In this document: positions 11,094-20,499 of the stretch, in pieces
How positions within the stretch are numbered: the first letter of the stretch is position 1
Layout: each line of letters opens with the position of its first letter
Source of the DNA: Codonopsis lanceolata
Lineage: Eukaryota > Streptophyta > Magnoliopsida > Asterales > Campanulaceae
Assembly: GCA_013146195.2 (NCBI GenBank)
Contig: CM028377.1
Span: 2,976,001-3,040,000 of the forward strand
Direction: 5' to 3'
Length of the DNA: 64,000 nucleotides
Made by a program: the position numbers and the translations under genes
The notes under the pieces: model-generated
The model's database searches: none
Told to the model about the DNA's origin: nothing
What the model saw: only the letters and a program-made list of their open reading frames with translations

Positions 11094-12526
11094 ATGGGTA
11101 CAAATTTAGGGGCCCCAAGGTACGCTCCGACTCTGGCAATGCAGCAGTGGCTAGACCAAAATCTGGATGCACGACATGATCGCTTGCTAAGCCAAATAGC
11201 AAGTCTTATACAATGTCCAAAATCCAGTAGTGAGGTGAACACTTCCCCTGCAGTCCCCCAGGAAGCATCAACCCCCCATGTGCCTCCAAACCCAACGCCC
11301 CAGCCAAACACTAACCCACCAAATATGACCACTACCCCAAATCCCAATCCTCCAGCAAGTCCCTATATCACCCTTACCCGTCCTATCCTTCATATCCTTC
11401 TCCAAGCACCAAAATTCCCCAAAGCCCAAATGACCTCCCTTTTCCCAGAACCAACCCACTCCAAAACAGCCCACATATGGACCCACAAAGTTATAACCCG
11501 CCAGGTCAAGTTACCACTTATTTACCTTATAATGATCCTGGCCACCCAGCCGAACCAACCCAAAATCCTTATACTGCCCAGAATCCACCAGCCCAAAATC
11601 CTTATCCTACCCAAGTTCCACCAACCCAAAATTCCTATCCTACCCAAGTTCCACCAACCCAGAATCCACCAGCCCAAAATCCATATCCAGCCCAAAATCC
11701 ATACCAAATACCACAGCTAGAAATTAACCCAGCCTTCCCTAGTCCAGCCGGTATATACCAAAAGCCAACTCCCCCAGCCACCAAAATGGAGGCTGACATG
11801 GAAAATATAAAGGCTATGGTACTCAAAATTCTCAACAAAGGGGAATTTTCTACGCGGGCACTGGCATTACCACCAGCGGCAGTATTGCCTTTAAAATTCA
11901 AAATGCCCAACATAGAAAAATTTGATGGAACTGGATGCCCTACATCCCACTTAAGATCTTATTCCACCGACATGTAGTCAAGAGGAGCCAGCTTTGTGGC
12001 TATGGCTGCCAACTTTCACCTCACTTTAATAGGAGCTGCCAAGCAATGGCTAATGTTGTTTGATAGTGGTACCATGAATACTTGGGACCAGATAGCTGAA
12101 GGGTTCCTGGAAAGGTATAAAGACAACACTGCCCCTAAAAATAGAAGGGACCTTGAGTCGTGCACCCAGAGGGAAAAAGAAACTTGTGCTGAGTTCGCAG
12201 TCAGGTGGAAAAGAAAGTTGGCTCAGACCTTTGACATACCTGATCCGGTTGAGTCATGCAGAATGTTCATCAAAAACCTCCAGCCCATTTACCTGGAACA
12301 CATGCGGTACCTTCCCAACGCCAATTTTAAAGAAATAGTAGAGATAGGAGCCCGTATTGATGAAGATATACGGACGGGGCAATTACAAGTCAACACGTCT
12401 CCTAGCTCTTTCCGTTACTCTAAAGGGAAGACAGCCGCACCCGCACCTGCACCAGCCGTCAATGTGGTAGGAAATGCATCAACCACTTTTTCTACCCAAA
12501 ATTATGTCACTGTTCCATGGTCTTAT
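11094..12526 (+). pseudogene. Tat-1 gag, first part (capsid region), broken
   Basis: Gag coats the element RNA in cytoplasmic particles. The N-terminal part (from 11094) is proline/asparagine-rich (repeats such as NPYPTQ) and changes frame near 11480-11700. The capsid-type region follows: KFDGTGCPTSHL near 11918-11953, then LTLIGAAKQWL, NTWDQIAEGFLERY and a helical segment to ALPNANFKEIVEIGARI-like sequence near 12330, matching the Retrotrans_gag fold pattern (small-x-x-A-x-x-W, then F-x-x-R-Y). A TAG stop lies at 11975. The frame is cut at 12526 by CRM-mini and resumes in phase at 15154 once the insertion and one duplication are removed, so gag was still one frame when CRM-mini landed. Confidence 0.8.
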
Positions 12527-13191
12527 TGATAACGAGAAACGGACCCAAGGATCTCCTAGAAAGGTATTAGGATGAATGACTCCGCGACCCAACGCCTTCG
12601 AGATGACACGAACCTTGGAATTGTGAATGACGCCACAATTGGGATGACTCTCCAACTGATAAGTCGAATTTCAACTATAAACAACGAATCCACGATGTTT
12701 ATAATCCGAGCTTCCAATCCAGGACACTCAAATAATAAGACAATTTTCTAACCAGAAAATCAACTCAAATTTCATTAATCAAAATTCTCCACCTAAAACA
12801 ATGTTTAAGAATGCCTTTTTATAGGCTTACAAAATAAATCCTAATTCTTGTAGGACAAGAAAACTAATTAAAAGGAAACTCTAATTAAAAGGAAACTCTT
12901 AAATAAAGGAAACTCTAAATAAAAGGAAACTCTAAAATTCTAATTATACCCAAATAGTAAAAAAACAGGACAATAAACAAAAACGACAGCCTCTTCTGGA
13001 GACCTTGCGGTCGCAAGGCTGTAGACCCCTTGCGTCCGCAAGCTTCACAGCTTCTCTGAATTTGCCACTTTGACCCCCTGAAGTATCCAAACAGTTTTCC
13101 AAGCTTCCAAACTTGCCTACAAGTTGCCAAGCTTAACCAGTAGATCCCTGAACTCTTAGAAACACGCTTATGGCTTGTCAATATCATATCA
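12527..13191 (-). repeat. CRM-mini 3' LTR
   Basis: Read on the minus strand it runs TGATATGATATTG to CGTTATCA. It contains CTTTTTATA (12814-12822; TATAAAAAG on the minus strand), a short tandem repeat of AATTAAAAGGAAACTCT near 12855-12930 (one unit fewer than the other LTR), and palindromes CCTTGCG-GT-CGCAAGG (13003-13018) and CTTGCG-TC-CGCAAG (13029-13042). Confidence 0.9.
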
Positions 13192-14072
13192 TATTCCCCT
13201 TCTTCAAAAGGATTTGTCCTCAAATCCGCGCATGGAACTCGACGATCCGCCCGTGAGACTAGATTCATCCAATCCGCCCATTGAGTCAAGAAGAAGTAGT
13301 CATCGATCATCCATTTGATTAACCAAGAATAAGACAAATTTAAAGCTGCAAAATCAAACGGGTCTTCGTATACTTGTGATAACTTCAAGTTTTCTTGAAC
13401 CGTTGTTAATTTCTTGTCAGTTTCTTCTTTTTCCGCCCTTTCTCGCTCTTCTTCCTCCTTCTCGATTTTATCTTTCTCAATCCTTTCAATATTTTCTTTT
13501 TCAATCCTTTCTGTTTCAATTTTCTCTTTGCCCTCCTTTTCAATTTTCCATGCACTCATGCTTGTTTGTAAAACCAATAAATCATCACGAACTTGAGCAG
13601 GTGTTAAAGGCACTAAAGAGATCTTCCTATTCTCATGCATGAAATTGTATTTCTTTGTACCCATCAAATTGTAAGTTGCTCCTCGGTCTGTTTGCCATGG
13701 TTTCCCAAGTAATAAGTGACCAACCTCCATTGGTACTACATCACACATCACCGTATCGGAATACTTCCCTATTTGAAAAGTGACGAGGGTTTGTTGGGAG
13801 ACATGCACTTGCCCATCGACATGTAGCCCTAGCAACTCATAAGGCTGCGGATGTGTAAAGATTGGTAGCCCTAACCTCTCAACCATGTAGGAGCTAGCAA
13901 AATTAGAGATACTACCTCCATCAATAACCATATTACATGCCTTATTACTCACGAAACATCTAGTACGAAATATGTGTTTTCTCCATTCCTCAATCATGAA
14001 TTTACTACCCACTAACTCTCGATAAAACTCCGTCCAATCATCCATAGCCGATGGTTTAGGAAGTTCGGACAT
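12915..14072 (-). CDS. CRM-mini retropepsin-like protein fused to a pol tail
   Basis: This 385-residue frame starts MSELPKP. Residues about 38-135 form a retropepsin-like aspartic protease domain: active-site segment VIDGGSISN (Asp 51), a middle region with VTFQIG, then DVVPMEVGHLLLGKPW (111-126), the second psi-loop-like block of plant gypsy proteases. Such proteases cleave Gag-Pol inside the particle and act as dimers. Residues about 175-222 are a lysine/glutamate-rich helix-former. Near 284-295 the sequence ADLRTNPFEEGEYD matches the end of the CRM-like pol at the right of the window, so everything between protease and pol tail has been deleted. The last ~90 residues are read from the LTR. 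Whether the protein is made is unknown; the frame is intact. Confidence 0.75.
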   Translation of the reverse strand: MSELPKPSAMDDWTEFYRELVGSKFMIEEWRKHIFRTRCFVSNKACNMVIDGGSISNFASSYMVERLGLPIFTHPQPYELLGLHVDGQVHVSQQTLVTFQIGKYSDTVMCDVVPMEVGHLLLGKPWQTDRGATYNLMGTKKYNFMHENRKISLVPLTPAQVRDDLLVLQTSMSAWKIEKEGKEKIETERIEKENIERIEKDKIEKEEEERERAEKEETDKKLTTVQENLKLSQVYEDPFDFAALNLSYSWLIKWMIDDYFFLTQWADWMNLVSRADRRVPCADLRTNPFEEGEYDMILTSHKRVSKSSGIYWLSLATCRQVWKLGKLFGYFRGSKWQIQRSCEACGRKGSTALRPQGLQKRLSFLFIVLFFYYLGIIRILEFPFI

Positions 14073-14462
14073 GATGATTATTTTGGTGATTCACTCCCTT
14101 GCGTGTATGCACTCAAAGTCACAATTTTTTTTTTTTATATAAGTAACAAATCCTAGAACAATTAGGATTTCAAAATTGAAAAACAACACGATTAAACAAG
14201 GATTGATGATCCAAGTTCAAGACAACTAGATGAATTAATAAATAAAAAAATTAATTTTTTTAAAGAGTGAACGATCTTAGATGAGCGATGGCGTGAGCAG
14301 TGATTCCGGCGATGAACAGTGTTTCCGGCGTGAGCAGTAATTCCGGATGAACAATAAATTTTTTTTTTTGATGAATGATAAACCCTAGAACAATTAGGAT
14401 TTAACAACAAGAATGATAATACGCAAAATTTAAGATAGAATGGAATTACCGTAACTAGGATT
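14073..14462 (-). other. CRM-mini leader
   Basis: This untranslated stretch lies between the primer site and the start codon at 14072. It contains two diverged copies of AAACCCTAGAACAATTAGGATTT-type sequence (near 14150 and 14380) and T/A runs. No gag remnant is visible. Confidence 0.6.
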
Positions 14463-14476
14463 GCTCTGATACCAAA
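14463..14476 (-). other. CRM-mini primer binding site (initiator Met tRNA)
   Basis: GCTCTGATACCAAA on the plus strand reads TTTGGTATCAGAGC on the minus strand, directly inside the 5' LTR end at 14477. It matches the 3' end complement of plant initiator methionine tRNA (TGGTATCAGAGC), the usual site in chromoviruses. Confidence 0.85.
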
Positions 14477-15148
14477 TGATAACGAGAAACGGACCCAAGG
14501 ATCTCCTAGAAAGGTATTAGGATGAATGACTCATGACCCAACGCCTTGAGATGACACGAACCTTGGAATTGTGAATGACGCCACAATTGGGATGACTCTC
14601 CAAGCCGATAAGTCGAATTTCAACTATAAACAACGAATCCACGATGTTTATAATCCGAGCTTCCAATCCAGGACACTCAAATAATAAGACAATTTTCTAA
14701 CCAGAAAATCAACTCAAATTTCATTAATCAAAATTCTCCACCTAAAACAATGTTTAAGAATGCCTTTTTATAGGCTTACAAAATAAATCCTAATTCTTGT
14801 AGGACAAGAAAACTAATTAAAAGGAAACTCTAATTAAAAGGAAACTCTAATTAAAAGGAAACTCTTAAATAAAGGAAACTCTAAATAAAAGGAAACTCTA
14901 AAATTCTAATTATACCCAAACAGTAAAAAAACAGGACAATAAACAAAAACGGCGCCTCTTTCGGAGACCTTGCGGTCGCAAGGTCAGTAGACCCTGGCAA
15001 GCTTCACAGCCTTCTCCGAATTTGCCACTTTGACCCCAAGTATCCAAACAGTTTTCCAAGCTTCCAAACTTGCCTACAAGTTGCCAAGCTTAACCAGTAG
15101 ATCCCTGAACTCTTAGAAACACACTTATGGCTTGTCAATATCATATCA
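14477..15148 (-). repeat. CRM-mini 5' LTR
   Basis: It is the same as 12527-13191 apart from a few short changes and one extra unit of the AATTAAAAGGAAACTCT repeat. It carries the long palindrome GACCTTGCG-GT-CGCAAGGTC (14966-14985); the second palindrome of the other LTR is disrupted here. Confidence 0.9.
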
Positions 15149-15606
15149 CTTATGGAGCGGACAGGTCTGTCAACACAGTCGAAGGGAATAATGGCCCGAA
15201 TAGAAATTTCAGAAATCAGAACCGGCATTATAATGAACTGCAAGCCTCCCAGTCTGTGATCCTGCAGGGGCTAATGGCACAAGGAATGCTAAAGCCTATG
15301 GAAAATTATAAGCCACCAGGCCCCCTGCCCAGGACCTGGAATCATGCACAGTACTGTGAATATCATCGCTGCGGTGGTCACCTCACCGATAAATGTTATC
15401 TGCTCAGAGATGCTATCCAGAATCTTATAGATGATAAGGTTATTGAAAAGCCTCCTCCCAGACCAAATATAGTCAATAACCCTCTACTTCAAATCAACAC
15501 GATTGAGGTTGATGAAAACTTCCTGGGTATGATAGGCAGAGGTACTGGTTATGAGAAGCTCCCTGCTGAGTTTGGGTCTATTTCTAATAAGCCTCTTCAA
15601 AACTAG
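15149..15606 (+). pseudogene. Tat-1 gag, second part (zinc knuckle)
   Basis: It continues the capsid region after CRM-mini: a basic/asparagine-rich linker (GPNRNFRNQNRHYN), LMAQGMLKPMENY, then the knuckle-like YCEYHRCGGHLTDKCYLL, a Cys/His cluster typical of Tat/Athila gag and thought to bind RNA. It ends in a linker with FLGMIGRGTGYEKLPAEF. The stop TAG after PLQN (15604-15606) replaces Trp in Tat-2, a single-base change. The frame continues beyond it. Confidence 0.75.
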
Positions 15607-16790
15607 TATACTACGACCGACCCGCTTTTAATGCCCGCAGATCTGGTGCACCGCTCCAGATATATTATCCCTATTCCTTTCCCTAACTTTACAGATTGGT
15701 CATCTATCGACCCTCTTCCTAAAATTGAGGATCTCAAACCCCAGGTCCTCAGTAATGTAATAAACCCTGTACGGTTTGCTTTTAATAATAATCTAAATGT
15801 ATTTGCGTATTTCTTAGTTGCACCTACATTAAAAGACGCATTAAATAATTATAATGATGAGTCATTTAATGAAAAAGGACCCCAAAAGATAAAAAAAATT
15901 TATTTGCTTAAGCTTGTAAAGTCAGTAGAGCACTAGGGACAAAATCATTCATCAACAACAACTGAAGACTGATCCACTATCAATCTGGGGCTGGACAATG
16001 AAATCAAAGGAATCAAAATTGGCAACTACCTGCAAGGCTCTGAAAGAATAACACTCATTGATCTCCTCAAAGAATTCATGGACATATTTGCCTGGTCCTA
16101 TGAAGATGTGTCGGGGGTGGACCCAGCCATAGTCAAACACCGGATCCCCATATATCCGGATGCTCGGCCAATCAAGCAAAAGCTCCGCCGCAGCAAGCCA
16201 TAATGGTCACTACAAGTTAAAAAAGAAATCACGAAACAGTTGCACGTCAACTTCATTCGGGTAGTAAAAAAAAAACAAAAAACAAAAAAAAAAGGAAAAA
16301 AAAGAGAGTAAAAAAAAAAAGAAAAAAAAAGAAAAATACCCGATCTGGCTGTCCAATATAGTGACCATTCCTAAGCCCAATGGGAAGGCCCAGATCTGCG
16401 AAGGCTTCTGCGACATCAACAAGACGTCGCCCAAAAGATAACTTCTCTCTACCCAATATCAATATTGTGGTAGACGTCGTTACTGCTCGAATCAGATCCT
16501 TCGTCAACGGCATGCTGTGCTATAGTCAAATCAAAATGGCAGTAGAGGACTAAGAAAAGACCTCATTCACCACCCTTTTAGGAGACCTACTGCTATCATG
16601 TCATGCCATCTGGGCTAAAAAAAATGTGCCAGGGGGCTACTTACCAAAAGGCTGCCTCCACTCTCTTCCACGATGTGCCGTATATTGTCAAAGAGATCCG
16701 GTCAGGAGATGTCATACTCCTCACAAACCAGGAAAAAGAAGACATTGTTCAGCCTCCAATCTCAACGAGCTTAAAAGGTATTATGCTTGA
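15607..16790 (+). pseudogene. Tat-1 pol remnant: pre-RT and RT N-terminus joined to integrase tail
   Basis: The same frame continues with the pre-RT region (NPLP-like, then IPIYPDARPIKQKLR near 16140-16190) and RT fragments (ATSTRRRPKDNFSLPNINIVV-like near 16405-16465, SFVNGMLCYSQIKMAVED near 16498-16550). At about 16675 RT (TLFHD) joins VPYIVKEI, which in Tat-2 lies some 2.5 kb further on at the end of integrase. RT catalytic YVDD, both RNases H and the integrase core are therefore deleted. Several in-frame stops (for example 15934-15936) and an A-rich expansion (about 16266-16337) break what remains. No protease motif (D-T/S/G-G) is seen between zinc knuckle and RT. Pol ends YYA-stop at 16788-16790. 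Confidence 0.8.
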
Positions 16791-16822
16791 GCCACCCTAT
16801 CTGGCAAGTGCTTCCTTCTCCA

Positions 16823-17026
16823 GCTCGCTAGGCTGAAAACCCGAAAGGGCGGCCTAGGCAAAAATTAGGGCAATATAAAAAAAAGGAGAAATAAGGGCTT
16901 GCTAGGCTGAAAACCCGAAAAGGCGGCCTAGGCAAAAATTAGAGCAAATGAAAAACAAATAAAAAGGAGAAATAAGGGCTCACTAGGTTGAAAACCCGAA
17001 AGGGCAGCCTAGGCAAAAGTTAGAGC
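16823..17026 (+). repeat. Tat-1 post-pol hairpin repeats, 75-80 bp x 3
   Basis: Units start at 16823, 16898 and 16978. In the first, CTAGGCTG (16828-16835) pairs with CGGCCTAG (16850-16857), a four-A bulge follows, then CCC-GAAA-GGG (16840-16849) forms a GNRA-type tetraloop stem. The units begin about 33 bases after the pol stop; Tat-2 has the same module twice at 53053-53190. Confidence 0.75.

Positions 17027-17031
<5 letters not shown>

Positions 17032-17118
<87 letters not shown>
17032..17118. repeat. (TA)n microsatellite
   Basis: An uninterrupted TA repeat of about 87 bp following the hairpin repeats of Tat-1. The open frames across it are artefacts. Confidence 0.95.
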
Positions 17119-17121
<3 letters not shown>

Positions 17122-18097
17122 GAGAAAAAGGGATGGAAAGCACTCTTTGAAGCCTCAGAATCCTACCTCCAGTCTTCAGCATGCAAGGGGGCTTGACTGA
17201 TGGAAGAAAAAGAAAAAAACCACGACAGGAAGCTCGCAATAAAACACTAAAAAAATAATAAAATTTTCAGGTCATAAGGTGCAACTTAGGAATAATTGCT
17301 AAAGAAATTTAGGTTATACATTAATTGCCTGTACATATCTATGTATTGCCTGTACCCCCTTGTTTCCCCAGAAATTATCCCTTCTTTTGCAGCCTAAGCC
17401 CTAAGGTGGTCCATCAATGTCTACGGCGTCCGCCCAGCCGGGCCCATATACTTCTTCTGTAAGGCACAGAAAAGACTCAGTCTCATCAGAATGAGAAGTA
17501 CCAGAAGTGTCCCCATAGTATTCATTATCTGCACTGCCGTTGTCCTGAAACAGCCAGACGACTTGGGTTCTGACCATTCACTGCTGTCCTGTCTGATTGC
17601 GAACAAAAATGCAGGGGCTATGAGAATAGCCTTATGCCAAGTGTAGCCCTGCAACAATTATATGGCCGAGATCAGGAGGAAGTGGCTGCCTTTTTCCTCC
17701 CCGCGTATCATCAGAAAAGCCTGCTCGAGCCCGAAGGTATATTCCTTTAAAATCCGTTTCTGAGATACAACATGTCATTACCCATTAGATATCGGTATAG
17801 TTTTATTTTGTGCGTACGTTTTGAGTCTGCATTTTTAATTTACTGCATCATATAAAATTGTATTGCATTGCATAGTAAGTATTTGTGAATATATATCATT
17901 TAAAATATATATATAAAGAATAAAAAGAAAAAGAAAAAAAAAAGAAGTCTCTCTAGCTTGAAGAAGCGAGAGTGACAGAAATGTCAAAATCAGCTGAATC
18001 TACAGCAGCCACCCGAACACAAAAAAGGCGAGTAAGGTAAGCTATTCTTATCTTAACTTCAAATAAATAAATGAATCTTTTTCAAGTTTTAATATTT

Positions 18098-18100
<3 letters not shown>
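17119..18100 (+). other. Tat-1 3' region, first part
   Basis: Untranslated sequence collinear with 53200-53440 and 55640-55900 of Tat-2, except for the antisense remnant. It contains shared landmarks (CTAAGGTGCAACTTAGGAAT near 17275; CCTTTAAAATCCG near 17742). No other gene was seen. Confidence 0.6.
17421..17657 (-). pseudogene. Tat-1 remnant of the antisense gene, 3' end only
   Basis: On the minus strand this matches the 3' end of the Tat-2 antisense gene: a NGSADNE-like acidic segment followed by YGPGWADAVDIDG (Tat-2 has YGPGWVDAADIDG). The rest (about 1.5 kb in Tat-2, including the plant-mobile-like domain) is deleted: the flank at about 17680 (CCTCCCCGCGTATCATCAG) matches 55650 in Tat-2. 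Protein-level agreement between the copies despite base changes supports a once-functional antisense reading frame. Confidence 0.65.

Positions 18101-18178
<78 letters not shown>
18101..18178. repeat. (AT)n microsatellite
   Basis: A plain AT repeat of about 78 bp in the Tat-1 3' region; Tat-2 has similar tracts at 56091-56131 and 56469-56523. Confidence 0.95.
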
Positions 18179-18180
<2 letters not shown>

Positions 18181-19298
18181 TTCTTTATGTAAATAAACAC
18201 TTACCATTTTTTTAAAGAAAAAATATATACATGTACATAAATTCACATGTAAATAAACATTTGATTTCATTAAAATAAAAAAATGTATATATTGTAAATA
18301 TATACCATATTCTTTTACATTCCTTCAATAAAAAAATACATCTAAGAATGTATTTCAAAAATATTTTTTTATATGTATTGTTTTGCATCTAAATAAATGT
18401 TTTTGCATTCTAGGCATTATAAAAGGGTGTTTTGCATTTTAAAGATATGTACTACATTTTGCATTATTGCATGCATGATAGGATAAAGAATGCCCATGCA
18501 TCATGTTAGTAAGCACCCTATAATTTTAGGCATCACATATGCATCAAATAAAGTAGTACATGCATCAATCATTTACATTTATTATCCAATAAGCTGCACT
18601 AGGGGTACGCTAAAAAGAAAATAAAATGCCACCAATCATGAAAATAAATATTCCCATGACATTTATTATGTTCCTGCAGCATTTGCATGCATGAAAAATA
18701 AATTTTATGGCATGAAATATACCTATTTTGTCCCATATTTATCCGAAAATATGCCCGAAAATGTGTTCAGAAAAATTTGAATTGTATTCCAAAAAGTCCG
18801 TTTCGTGAACACATAGCATGCAAAAATATGTTTTAGCCTAGAACATGCATCATATAGCCCAATTTGCATTTATAGTATAAATCATGCATAGTAGGGTCAA
18901 ATAGTGACTACTAGCTCAATCTTGCATTGTAAGAATAAATTGCATAAATTTCATTCATCATTTAAGCATAGATAGGACATGCATAAACATTATTAATAAA
19001 GTCAGGAATGCTTCAAAAGTGCCAAACAGTGTCAAAATCTAGCATATCTGAAGTATATCCAGGCAAATAAAAAAAACAAAAAACAAAAAAAAAAGAAGAT
19101 AGAGAATAAACAGATAATAAGCATGCAAATAAAAAAGAAATGGTGAGCATGCAGAATAAAGAAAAAAAAAAGGAAAAAAAAGAGCAAAAACATAAAAAAA
19201 CAAAAAAAAAAATCGGGAGAAGGAAAATGCATGTACGAGAAAAGAAAAGAAAAATTTATAAGTGCATGCAACAAGAGAGAATGCGACGACAGAAGAAG
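18179..19298 (+). other. Tat-1 3' region, AT-rich part conserved with Tat-2
   Basis: There is no gene, but much of 18400-19070 is collinear with 56330-57120 of Tat-2, including TTATTAATAAAGTCAGGAAT (near 18990 and 57048), GCATCATATAGCC and GTCAAATAGTGAC. The 19070-19260 part is A-rich simple sequence, which produces spurious lysine-rich frames. Confidence 0.6.
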
Positions 19299-19590
19299 AA
19301 ACTTTCGGCTGAAGCTAGAAAATGGAGCGAAAAGAAAACAGCAGCAAAGAAAAGATAATTTCAGCTGGTACCAAAAAATGCGGCAACAAGGAAAGGAAAT
19401 TTCTGACCAAGGTTAGAAAGAATAGTAAAGTAAAATGCAGCAGCATCAAGAAAATTTTTCCAGCTAAAGCCGAAAACATAGCGGAACAGGGGAAAGGATT
19501 TTCCAGCAAAGGCTGGAGCTGTGATAAAAGAAGAATCTCCAGCAAAGTGCAGCAAGAGCAGCAGAGAACAGCGTAAAGCAGGAAGAAGCA
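19299..19590 (+). repeat. Tat-1 degenerate tandem repeat in the 3' region
   Basis: Irregular units of roughly 45-60 bp share a core like TTTTCCAGCAAAGGCTGGA, for example near 19366, 19460, 19498 and 19531. Position corresponds to the six-hairpin array of Tat-2 but the sequence differs. Tat-lineage 3' regions are known to vary quickly and to seed satellite repeats. Confidence 0.55.
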
Positions 19591-19670
19591 GCAAAACAAC
19601 AGCAGAAGCAATTTGCCGCATGAGCACGACAATGGTAAGAAAAGGAAGGTATTTTCCTTTTTTTGCAGTA

Positions 19671-19893
19671 CATTTGTATGATGTTTGGAAGACTTTCCTA
19701 ACGGGGCAGATAACCCCAGGGCAAGGGAAAGGCTTTGTCCTCCAGCAAAGGCTGAGTTCCTGAGGAGACATTGAATTCCAACCATCAATTGCTGTGTTAG
19801 AAAACTTTCTTTTAAGGGGCATGCAACCCCGGATTCATAAGGAAAGGTCTTGTCCTCCGACGAAGGCTGAGTTCCTGAGAAGACAATTCATGC
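19671..19893 (+). repeat. Tat-1 two-unit repeat (~118 bp) with G4/C4 hairpins
   Basis: Two diverged units share GACTTTCCTAACGGGG-type starts, the small hairpins GGGG-CAGATAA-CCCC and GGGG-CATGCAA-CCCC, and AAGGCTGAGTTCCTGAG. No coding potential was seen. Confidence 0.6.
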
Positions 19894-19907
19894 TGCACAG
19901 CCGTAGG

Positions 19908-20270
19908 CGAACTACAATTAGTCTGATTCTTTGACTAAGGATACGTAGGCAGTCTATTTCGGTAGACGCGACCATCATAGCACGTTATTTACCCTTGCAG
20001 CACTCATTTGAGAAAGCTTTGCCGCACTTGCTCATTTAGTATTGCCGCACTTGCACCGCTACATTTGCACCGCAGCATTTGATCCCCGGCTATATGAACT
20101 ACGTCTCGGTCTGATTCCTTGTATAAGGATACGTAGGCAGCCTATTTCGGTAGGCACGATCGTTGCATGAATGATAGTTTAGGTTTTGGCCTGAACTACG
20201 TTTGGTCTGAGTTCCTTTATTAAGGGATACGTAGAGAGCCTAAACTAGTGGGTCTGACCATCAGAGCACT
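19908..20270 (+). repeat. Tat-1 double-hairpin module, three copies
   Basis: Three units (about 19908, 20096 and 20190) share GAACTACG, a TCCTT/AAGGA stem, GATACGTAGGCAG and a second stem: GTCTA/TAGAC in unit 1 and GCCTA/TAGGC in unit 2, around a TTTCGG loop. Tat-2 has one copy at about 57828-57905. The module ends about 230 bases before the 3' LTR. Confidence 0.65.
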
Positions 20271-20487
20271 TCAAATTCATATCTGCTTAAAAACTACGAT
20301 AACATGCTATAACCGACTAAATATGTCTAGGATATGTGAGGTTTGGTTTGCATTATAAACTATTGCATTATAACTACTACCTGTTGCATCTCTTCCCCGT
20401 TTTATAATTGAACGAAATTGGAGAGTCTATTGTTTATCAACGATGTTTGTCTACTCAGTAAGCCTTGGGTTACCCGTAGACTCCATC

Positions 20488-20499
20488 GTTGAGGGGCTC
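20488..20499 (+). other. Tat-1 polypurine tract
   Basis: GTTGAGGGGCTC abuts the TG of the 3' LTR at 20500. The same sequence precedes the Tat-2 3' LTR at 58134. It is the expected plus-strand priming site, though short. Confidence 0.6.

Larger units (their letters stand above)
12527..15148 (-). mobile_element. CRM-mini: small non-autonomous CRM-like LTR element
   Basis: A complete 2.6-kb element flanked by perfect CTTAT duplications (12522-12526, 15149-15153). Its two LTRs (665 and 672 bp) are nearly identical. On the minus strand an initiator-Met-type primer site (14463-14476) follows the 5' LTR, and a purine run (13192-13203) precedes the 3' LTR. The only protein encoded is a protease-like domain joined to a pol C-terminal tail; gag, RT, RNase H and integrase core are absent. 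Boundaries, primer site and duplication all agree, so the structure is secure. It must have moved using proteins from a relative. Confidence 0.93.

Noticed and set aside
14463..14476. Possible tRNA gene fragments at GCTCTGATACCA sites (also 46537 and 60940)
   Set aside because: Each lies exactly inside a 5' LTR end and is only as long as a primer binding site; no tRNA body is present.
19140..19576. Lysine-rich open frames in the Tat-1 3' region
   Set aside because: These follow from A-rich simple sequence and degenerate tandem repeats.
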